From NCBI RefSeq assembly GCF_021390935.1, contig NZ_JAJPUI010000008.1, positions 186,001 to 250,000 of the forward strand: a stretch of DNA of 64,000 nucleotides, read 5' to 3'. Made by a program: the position numbers and the translations under genes. Shown here one piece after another: positions 57,441 through 64,000 of this stretch; position 1 is the stretch's first letter, and each line of letters begins with the position of its first letter. Source of the stretch: Streptomyces sp. CC228A (GTDB taxonomy: Bacteria; Actinomycetota; Actinomycetes; Streptomycetales; Streptomycetaceae). Below the pieces are notes generated by a model. The model did no database searches, was not told the origin of the DNA, and saw only the letters and a list, made by a program, of their open reading frames with translations.

Positions 57441-58191
57441 GCGCCCCGTCCTCCCCGGGGGCGCGGAAGGCGGCCCGCAGCTCGTCCCTCAGCGACCGCT
57501 GGAAAGCGGTGACGAGGGCCTGCACCACCAGCGGCTGCATGTGCGCGGACAGCGACTTCATCGCCTTGACGTGCTGCGGATCCTGGGGGTCCGCCTCCCG
57601 CTCCCGGTAGGGGTTCCACACCTCCTCGCGGAACAGCCGTGCCAGTTCCTGGGCCGCCTCGCGCGTGTGCTCCACCAGCACCGCGCGGGCGGCCAGGATG
57701 GTTTCGTGCGGGATCGGCACGTCCAGCATCTGGAGGCCCAGCCGCAGCAGCCCGAGGTCTACCCGCAGCACGCCCTCGGCGCCCGTCTCGCCCAGCACGT
57801 CCATCCCGGCGAGCAGGTCGAGGTCGGCGTCGCTGAGGGCCCGCCCCGCCCGCCGTTCGAGTTCGGGGCGCGTCAGCTCCTCCGAGGCGTCGGGGGCCCA
57901 GGTGGCGACCAGCGCCCGGTGCATCGCCAGGTCCTGCGCGCTGGCGTCGGGCGGCAGCTGCTCCAGGTAGCGTTCGATCGCGGCCAGCGTCATGCCCTGC
58001 CGCTGCAGTTCCTCGATCAGCGCGAGGCGCGCCAGATGGCCGGGCCCGTACCGGCCGACCCGGCGCGGCCCGATGTCCGGCGGCGGCAGCAGCCCCCGCG
58101 TGCCGTAGAAGCGGATCGTCCGCACGGTGACCCCGGCACGGGCGGCGAGTTCGTCCACCGTGTACGTCTGCTGCGGCTCGGTGTGGGTCGC
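57430..58191 (-). CDS. MerR-family regulator, probable controller of the beta-oxidation operon
   Basis: A 253-residue regulator. The winged helix-turn-helix is YTVDELAARAGVTVRTIRFY (about residues 11-30), followed by TRGLLPPPDIGPRRVGRYGP. The C-terminal 150 residues are helical with no metal-binding cysteine cluster, so it probably senses an organic ligand such as an acyl-CoA. ATG 58191 gives the usual N-terminus. Its own promoter and the operon promoter carry the same 13-bp palindrome, which argues for autoregulation and coordinate control. Confidence 0.9.
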   Translation of the reverse strand, partial: ATHTEPQQTYTVDELAARAGVTVRTIRFYGTRGLLPPPDIGPRRVGRYGPGHLARLALIEELQRQGMTLAAIERYLEQLPPDASAQDLAMHRALVATWAPDASEELTRPELERRAGRALSDADLDLLAGMDVLGETGAEGVLRVDLGLLRLGLQMLDVPIPHETILAARAVLVEHTREAAQELARLFREEVWNPYREREADPQDPQHVKAMKSLSAHMQPLVVQALVTAFQRSLRDELRAAFRAPGEDGALSP

Positions 58192-58230
58192 CATGGGCCT
58201 CGCATCTCCCTGTGGTGTCGCACTGGTGCA

Positions 58231-58243
58231 ACAGTATTGCTGT
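58231..58243 (-). promoter_or_regulatory. MerR-type operator in the regulator's own promoter
   Basis: On the minus strand the sequence reads ACAGCAATACTGT, one base different from the operator of the beta-oxidation operon at 51614-51626. It lies 39 bp before the regulator's ATG, the usual place for a MerR autoregulatory site. Confidence 0.7.
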
Positions 58244-58322
58244 CTCACCGGTGGTGCGAAACTCCTGAGCCCGACCCGGCACCCGCTGCCCCGCGTACCC
58301 GGGCCCTGCACGACGGGGCAGG

Positions 58323-58994
58323 TCACTGCGGGGACGTCGCGGCGGTGCCGGTCCCGCCGTCCGCCGGCGCGGACCCGTCCTCGGGGGTCACCAGGCTGTC
58401 CAGGAGATCGCGCAGCGCCCCCACGGGCGTGGGGGAGGGGGCGGGTGCCGGGGCGTCCGGTTGCGGAGGGACGGGCGGCACCGACGTGTCGGGGCCCGGC
58501 ACGGGCACTCCGGCGCCGTCCGCCGAGGCGCCGTCCGCCGATGCGCCGTCCGCCGACGTGCCGTCGGCTGCTGCGCCGGTCGGCCCCGGGCCCGGCCCGC
58601 TCGCGGGCGCCGGAGGGAAGGACGGCACTGCCGGTACGGCGGTCGCCGATCCGGCGGACGCGGGCGACGCGGCAGGGCCGGTGGGTTCCGTCGGCTGCCG
58701 CCCGGGTGGTGCGGCCGCCGTGCCGGAGGCGCCGGGCACCGGGTGGCCGGAGGGCACGCCGCCGGGCCCGCTGCCGGGATGACCGCTCCCCGCCTCGTCG
58801 TACGGGCTGCCCGCACCGGAACCGGGCTCCGGACGAGCGCTGCGCGGGTGGTCGGGACCGGCCTGCGCGACCGGTGTGTCACGGGCCTGCTGCAGTGCGA
58901 TGGCCAAGGCCCCGGCCACCCCCATGGCGGTGGTGACCCGCACCACCGCGTGGCGGGCCCCGCCCGTCCGATGCAGCCGCCTGTGCCTGCCCAT
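58323..58994 (-). CDS. Membrane-anchored or secreted Pro/Ala/Gly-rich hypothetical protein
   Basis: A 223-residue protein with a basic N-terminus (GRHRRLHRTGGARHAVVR), a hydrophobic segment (VTTAMGVAGALAIALQQ), then a low-complexity Pro/Gly/Ala/Ser-rich stretch including repeated SADGA units (four copies). The C-terminal VGALRDLLDSLVTPEDG is the only helix-like part. No family is recognised. Probably exposed on the cell surface. Confidence 0.6.
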   Translation of the reverse strand: MGRHRRLHRTGGARHAVVRVTTAMGVAGALAIALQQARDTPVAQAGPDHPRSARPEPGSGAGSPYDEAGSGHPGSGPGGVPSGHPVPGASGTAAAPPGRQPTEPTGPAASPASAGSATAVPAVPSFPPAPASGPGPGPTGAAADGTSADGASADGASADGAGVPVPGPDTSVPPVPPQPDAPAPAPSPTPVGALRDLLDSLVTPEDGSAPADGGTGTAATSPQ

Positions 58995-59355
58995 GAAACG
59001 CCTCCCGCGCGTGGGTACGTGATCCGACGGTCGGACAATGGGCCGAGCGGCCGAAAGGACACGGCCGGTGCGCGCCTGTGACGAGCCGTGGCCGAATCGC
59101 GACAGGCCCCACACTGAGGAGTGCGGTCATGACCGCGTCGTCGTGGCGGCGGTGCGGCCTCACGCGGCCGGCACCGTCTGGTGCCCGCTGCCCGGCACGG
59201 CCATGGCGCGGTGTCCTGGCGGCGGTCGCGCGGGCACGGCCGCGCCACGTCTCCTGCGGCGGGTTGCGCTGCGCCGGGTACGGCCGGGGTGGTGCCGTCG
59301 GGCCTTGCCCGGGACGCTCCGCAGGCGGCGGGCGCGGCGGCCCACTGTCAGAGGG
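58995..59355. other. Intergenic region between divergent genes
   Basis: 361 bp separating the low-complexity surface protein and the DUF6891-type gene. Short open frames exist but none shows family features or a good start. No repeat or operator stands out. Confidence 0.5.
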
Positions 59356-60291
59356 GTGTGCCAGAGTCTGCGCAGGTTGGAGATCGGGGTGCAGACGGAG
59401 GACGGGGAGCGGCACGTCCGGGTGTCCGCCGAGGAGCTTGCCGGGTTGGCCCGGCGCATCGGCGGGGAGGGCGACCGGTTCCTGGTGGTGCAGCGGATAC
59501 CCGACCGGCCTGACGTCTTCGCCCAGGTCTGGCACGAGTCCGGTGGAGGCTACACCCTGGAGCACCGCGACGGCGCCGCCGACCGGCACTTCCAGGTCGC
59601 GGTGGACAGCCCCGAGGCGGTGAGCGCGGCGATGACCGGCTGGGCCCGCCAGGAGGCGGGCTGGGACGAGGGACTCGCCTGGGAGCTTCTGGACATGGGC
59701 CCTCTCCGCGAGGTGCCGCCCCTCGACCTCGACGAGGGCGAGCGCGAGGTGCTGGAACGGCGCGTCCGCGAGGCGCTGGTCGGCGGCTATGCCACTCGGG
59801 CCGAACTGGCGGAGCTCGCCGAGGAGTGCCTGGTCACCGCGGACCGTCGGCCCGTGTCACGGGAGCAGGCGGAGGCGCTGGCCGACCGGCTGTGGCTGGA
59901 ACGTGTCGGGGAGCAGGCCGCATGGCAGGGCGAGACCGACCCCGAGCGGCTCACCCGCGCGTTCAGGGCCCTGCAGGAAGCCGGCATCACCGCCCGCGAG
60001 AACTTCACCTGCTGCCGTACCTGCAGCCAGGCCGAGATCGGTGACGAGGGCGGGCCGGACGACCGCGGCTTCGTCTACTTCCACACCCAGTGCACGGACT
60101 CCGCCGCCGCCGGAAACGGACTGATGCTGCTCTACGGCGGCTTCGACGGCTCGTCCGAGACCACCGCTGCCGTCGGCCGGGAGGTCGTGGCCGCCCTCGA
60201 AGCGGTCGGCCTCGGCGTCGAGTGGGACGGCGACCCGGGCCAGGCCGTCACCGTCACGCCCCTGGACTGGCGCCGCCGCCTGATCCGGTGA
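59356..60291 (+). CDS. DUF6891-type conserved hypothetical protein
   Basis: A 311-residue protein. The N-terminal half (LEIGVQTEDGERHVRVSAEE) is a small alpha/beta region. The C-terminal half has TARENFTCCRTCSQAEIGDE, with a Cys-Cys-x-x-Cys cluster that may bind metal, and VYFHTQCTDSAAAG, LMLLYGGFDGS and VEWDGDPGQAVTVTPLDWRR, which I associate with the DUF6891 family. Role unknown. GTG 59356 with GAGGGG before it is the likeliest start; the frame is open further upstream. Confidence 0.72.
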   Translation: MCQSLRRLEIGVQTEDGERHVRVSAEELAGLARRIGGEGDRFLVVQRIPDRPDVFAQVWHESGGGYTLEHRDGAADRHFQVAVDSPEAVSAAMTGWARQEAGWDEGLAWELLDMGPLREVPPLDLDEGEREVLERRVREALVGGYATRAELAELAEECLVTADRRPVSREQAEALADRLWLERVGEQAAWQGETDPERLTRAFRALQEAGITARENFTCCRTCSQAEIGDEGGPDDRGFVYFHTQCTDSAAAGNGLMLLYGGFDGSSETTAAVGREVVAALEAVGLGVEWDGDPGQAVTVTPLDWRRRLIR

Positions 60292-60531
60292 CGCACGTCC
60301 GGGAGGGAGCCGGTCGGGCTGTGCGGTAGGGCAGTCCCATAGCCCCGGCAGCTGCCGAGGCCGGCGCACAGGCAGTGCACCGTCGCGCGCGGTCACGGCG
60401 AGCGGTCGACGGCTTGCGCTATGTCCCCGTAGGGGGGATGTGTGTGGATGTCGGCCCTTTTAGCTGGCTTGTACCGCCTGCCGCGTAGCAGCATGGAGGG
60501 AAGGCGGTGCACGGTACAACATGCGTGCGGC

Positions 60532-63500
60532 ATGCCGCGTACGGAGGCGGTGCAGGCTTTGACCCGGCAGATGTTTGCTTCCGGCGGTGTGGGGATGGCC
60601 GCGGTGTACGTGCTGGCCGACAGCGGGAGCGAGCTGCGGCTCGCGGAGACGGTCGACTACGGCGGACCGTTCCTTCCTGCCCCGGCGTACACCCTGACCG
60701 GTCGTTCCTCGGTCGCGGAGGCGTGCCGGGCCGGGCGGCCGCTGTGGCTGGGCACCGAAGCGCTCGCTGCCGACGCGGAGCACGAGCCGGAGCGGGCCGA
60801 GCCTCCGACGGACGGGGACCGTGAACCGCCGCTGCGCGACGGCGCGACCGGACACGGCGGCCTCGGGGCGCACGCGGCCGCCGGCAGCCCCCGGACGGAG
60901 GCGGCGGACGCGCCCGGTGCCGGCGGGAGCGGCGACACCCCGCACCGGCCCGGCGGGGAGAGCGGCGGCACCCCGCACAGGCCCGGCGGGGAGAGCGGCG
61001 GCACCCCGCACCGGCCCGGCGGGGAGAGCGGCGGCACCCCGCACAAGCCCGGCGGGGAGAGCCGCGGCGGGGTGGCACACGGTCTGCGAGGCGGCGCGCG
61101 GCACCTTCCGCACGCCTCCCGGGAGGACGCGTCCGCCGGCGCACCCGTCGGGAACGGGGCCCGGGTCGAGGCGGCGCACGCGTCGAGGACGGTGCCGGGG
61201 GTGAGGGCGATGCCGGGAGTGAGGGCGGTGCCCGGGGCGGTGCCGGCACCCGCGACCGGGTCCGGCGGGACGGTGACGTGTCCGCCTTGCGGGATGTGCC
61301 CGAGTGGTCCGGCGGCGCCCGTGCGGGTCCCACCGCCGGCCACGCCGACCCGGACGGTGCGGACCCCGGCCCCCGATCCGGAGAACCGCCGGGCGGCGGG
61401 CCCGTGGTGCTGGGGGCGCTGCCGCTGGGCGGCGAGTCCAGGCTGCTCGGGTGCCTGCTCGTCGCCGCCCGGCCCGGTGCGGGCTTCGACGCCGACCAGC
61501 GCGCCCTGCTGGAGCTGTACGCCGACCAGACGGCCGCCGGCCTCGAAGCCGCGGCCGCCCGGACGCTGCCGGCGCGCACCGAACCCAGCCCCCGCACCGG
61601 GCCGGGCCTGCTGCCCCGGCGCGGCGGCGCCTTCGTCATGACCGTGCACACCGGCCGCATGGCGGCGGACGACTCCGTACTCGACCTGCTCGGCATCGCG
61701 CCGGACGCGTTCGACGGCAACGTGTCGACCCTGCTGGAGCACACCGTCCCCGACGACCTCCCGGCCCTCATGGCGATCGTCGAACCGGGCCGGGTGGTCG
61801 GCGACCAGCAGCTGGCCTTCCGTATCCGCAGGCCCGGAGGCGAGCTGCGCTGGCTGGGGCTGCGCTGCCGGGTGCAGACGGACGCCCGCGGCGCCCCCGC
61901 CCGGGTGCTCGGGGTCGTCGGCGACGCCTCCTACCTGCGGCCCAGCGTCGACGACGTGTCCCTCGTACAGCGGCTGTCGGCCGCGCTCGCCGGGGCGACC
62001 ACCATCCGGGAGGTCAGCCGCGTCGTCGTCGACGCCCTGCGTGAACCGCTGCGCGCCGACCGGGTCGCCGTCGCCGAACTGGAGGGCGACCGGCTCGTGG
62101 TCACCCTGCTCGACCCGCCGCAGCCCGACGCCTGGCCCGAGTCGTGGCGCTCCGAGTGGCGCTCCGAGTGGCCCGACGCCTCCTGCCACACCCTGCCCAC
62201 GCTGGAAGGCGCGCTCCGCGAGGGCCATGTCAGCCTGTGGCCCGCCGACACCGGACTCGAACCGGGCCTGGCGGGCATCGGCCCTGGCGGCCTCGCGGTG
62301 CTGCCGCTGCCCGCGGAGGGCAGGACGGTCGGCGTGTGCCTGGTCGGCTGGGACCGCGAGCACCGCTTCGGCGCGGAGGAACGCTCGCTGCTCACCGCGA
62401 CCGCCGGCATGGTCGGTCAGGCCCTTACGCGTGCCCACGCCCTGGACGCGGGACACGAACTGGCCACGATGCTCCAGCGCAGCCTGCTGCCCCGCAAACT
62501 CCCCGACCTCGGCGGAGGCACCGCTGTGGCCCGCTACCTTCCCGCGACCCGCGGGCTGGAGGTCGGCGGCGACTGGTACGACGTGATCCCGCTCGCCGAC
62601 GGGCACGTGGCGCTGGTCATCGGCGACGTGCAGGGCCACAGCGCAGGAGCCGCGACCATCATGGGCCAGATGCGCACCGCCATCCGCGCCTACGCGGTGG
62701 AGGGCCACCCGCCCGACGTCGTCGTCGCGCACGCCAACCGGCTGCTCGTCGGCATGGAGACCGACCTGTTCGCCACGTGCTGCTACGTCGACCTCGACAT
62801 GGAGGAGGGCATCGCCTGGGTCGTCCGCGCCGGGCACCTGCCGCCGCTGCTGCGCCTGCCCGACGGCACCACGCTGGAGACCGCCGCCGAAGGCGGCCCG
62901 CCGCTCGGTGTCCTGGCGGACGCCGAGTACCCCATGACGGAGTGGGGACTGGCCCCCGGCACCCTGCTCGCCCTCGTCACCGACGGGCTGGTCGAGTCCT
63001 CCAGCCTGCCGATGGAGGAGGGCATGCGGGCGGTGCGCGGCCTGCTCGCCGCCGCGGACCCGGCCGACCCCGGACGCGTCGCGGACGAGCTCCTCGCGCA
63101 CCACCACCGCCGCGACGACGACGTGGCCGTCCTGCTGCTGCGCTACGACGGCATGCGGGTACGGCCCATCCGCGCCCGCTGGGCGGTGTGGCGGCTGCCG
63201 GACGCCGTGATGCACGCGCGCCGCTTCACCGCGCGCACCCTGCGCTCCTGGTCCGCGGACGGGGCGCTCGACATGGCGCTGCTGGTGGTCTCCGAGCTGG
63301 TCACCAACGCCGTCGCCCACACGCGGGGGGAAGTGCGGTTGGACCTCACGCTCGCCGGGGACCGGCTGCGCATCGCCGTCAACGACACCTCTCCCCGCGC
63401 CCCCGTCAGGGCCGCCAGCACCGACTGGGAGGCGACCGGAGGCCGGGGGCTCCTGCTCGTCGAGGCCGTGTCGACGTCCTGGGGCTCCCTGCCGCTCGGC

Positions 63501-63548
63501 GGCGGCAAGCAGGTCTGGGCCGAACTCACCGTGGAGCGGACGCCATGA
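60532..63548 (+). CDS. Multidomain SpoIIE-type PP2C phosphatase with GAF, PAS and HATPase domains (apparent frameshift)
   Basis: A signalling protein of about 1005 residues. Domain order: a first GAF domain (begins QALTRQMFASGGVGMAAVYV, resumes at VVLGALPLGGESRLLGCLLV); a PAS domain (GGAFVMTVHTGRMAADDSVL); a second GAF (LVQRLSAALAGATTIREVSR); a PP2C/SpoIIE phosphatase (TMLQRSLLPRKLPDLGG, then GGDWYDVIPLADGHVALVIG with metal-binding aspartates, and DDDVAVLLLRY); and a HATPase kinase domain (LLVVSELVTNAVAHTRGEVR, GGRGLLLVEAVSTSWG). Such proteins control sigma factors through anti-sigma antagonists. The first GAF is split by about 200 low-complexity residues containing four 11-residue repeats. 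The frame breaks at GGG 61267-61269; one added G restores it. The start is uncertain (ATG 60532 or 60493). Confidence 0.85.
60931..61062 (+). repeat. Four 33-bp tandem repeats in the SpoIIE-type gene
   Basis: Four consecutive 33-bp units (starts 60931, 60964, 60997, 61030) each encode GGTPHRPGGES-like peptides, with minor changes (GDTPHRP, GGTPHKP). They lie within the insertion of the first GAF domain and are in frame, so copy number may vary between strains without breaking the gene. Confidence 0.9.
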
Positions 63549-64000
63549 ACCCCCGCAGCACACCCCCGCACACCCCCGGCCGGCAGGCCCCGCCCCCGCC
63601 GGAGGCCGGTCGATTGGCTCCGCCCCTGCCCGACGCCCGGCGGCTTCAGCCCCCGCAGACGACTGCGCAGGTTGCGTCCGTCCGCCCCGCCGGGGAGGCG
63701 CCGCGCCCGCACAGCCCCGGCGGGCAGGCCCCGCCCCGGACGGGCGCCGATCGGCAGGCCCCGCCCCGGACGGGCGCCGATCGGCAGGCCCCGCCGCCAC
63801 CCGACACCGACCGGCAGCCCCGGCCCCCGCACACCGACGACCGGTCGGCGCCCCCGCAGTTCACAGCCACAGCCACAGCCACAGCCACAGCCACAGCCAC
63901 CGCTGCCGCCGCCAGCGCTACCGCCACCGCCGCCGTGCCCCAGTCGCCGCCCGTGCCCCCGGTGGCTCTCGACCCCGCCCCCGCGCAGCCCTCCGGCGGC
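63545..64000 (+). CDS. Proline-rich protein, N-terminal part (cut by window edge)
   Basis: The ATG at 63545 overlaps the phosphatase stop (ATGA), and the frame is open to the end of the window (152 codons). The protein begins MNPRSTPPHTPGRQAPPPPE and continues with Pro/Arg/Gln-rich sequence, including two copies of APPRTGADRQ and a threonine-alanine repeat. Nothing conserved is visible yet; the functional domain must lie further right. Translational coupling suggests it works with, or is at least expressed with, the SpoIIE-type phosphatase. Confidence 0.6.
   Translation, partial: MNPRSTPPHTPGRQAPPPPEAGRLAPPLPDARRLQPPQTTAQVASVRPAGEAPRPHSPGGQAPPRTGADRQAPPRTGADRQAPPPPDTDRQPRPPHTDDRSAPPQFTATATATATATATAAAASATATAAVPQSPPVPPVALDPAPAQPSGG
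63863..63898 (+). repeat. ACAGCC hexanucleotide repeat, six copies
   Basis: Six perfect ACAGCC units encode Thr-Ala repeats in the reading frame of the proline-rich protein. Because the period is a multiple of three, slippage would change repeat number without a frameshift. Confidence 0.85.

Noticed and set aside
52922-57610. Plus-strand open frame of 1562 codons
   Set aside because: It overlaps the acyl-CoA dehydrogenase, thiolase and FadB genes in another frame. Its composition is Arg/Pro/His with no recognisable domain.
60657-63800. Minus-strand open frame of 1047 codons opposite the phosphatase gene
   Set aside because: Antisense to a clear SpoIIE-type gene, with random-looking Gly/Arg/Val sequence and no ribosome-binding site.

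Overview
The window is very G+C-rich chromosomal DNA from a Streptomyces-like actinomycete. The evidence is codon use (G/C in nearly every third position), GTG starts with GTGA/ATGA overlaps, and typical actinomycete families: a WhiB-like protein, an SsgA-like protein, an XRE/DUF397/ATPase regulatory locus, an F420-dependent oxidoreductase, a SpoIIE-type phosphatase and a secreted GH10-CBM2 xylanase. I saw no rRNA, tRNA or CRISPR array.

Layout. 0-10 kb: end of a PIG-L deacetylase, a quinone oxidoreductase, a decayed LacI remnant, a five-gene peptide-type ABC importer operon (2.6-8.1 kb) and a polysaccharide deacetylase behind a DasR-like site. 10-15 kb: an HSP90-like chaperone overlapping a large TPR-like gene. 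15-22 kb is the mobile part: an IS5-like element whose ends appear to enclose a methyltransferase, and an intact IS630-type element that cut an FHA-flavin monooxygenase fusion gene at a TA. 22-32 kb: an F420 oxidoreductase, a nucleoside hydrolase, an ATP-grasp protein, homocysteine methyltransferase, and xylanase divergent from a LacI regulator. 32.7-36 kb: a WhiJ-like locus (ATPase, XRE regulator, DUF397 protein) followed by a DUF574 methyltransferase. 36-46 kb: M64 peptidase, GH4 glycosidase, a Tat-exported FAD oxidoreductase, a SEC-C protein, a divergent NHEJ-type ligase/polymerase pair and a glyoxalase-fold protein. 46-51.5 kb: WhiB-like protein, acyl-ACP desaturase, ABC-F protein, SsgA-like protein and endonuclease V. 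51.6-58.2 kb: a four-gene fatty-acid beta-oxidation operon convergent with its likely MerR regulator; both promoters carry the same 13-bp palindrome. 58-64 kb: a DUF6891-type gene, a multidomain SpoIIE phosphatase and a proline-rich gene cut by the window edge.

About ten otherwise good genes each change frame at a short G or C run, and nearly all are restored by adding one G/C. This pattern looks more like under-called homopolymers in the assembly than like ten pseudogenes, so these genes are annotated as probably intact. The true disruptions are the IS630 insertion, the LacI remnant and the rearranged IS5 transposase.
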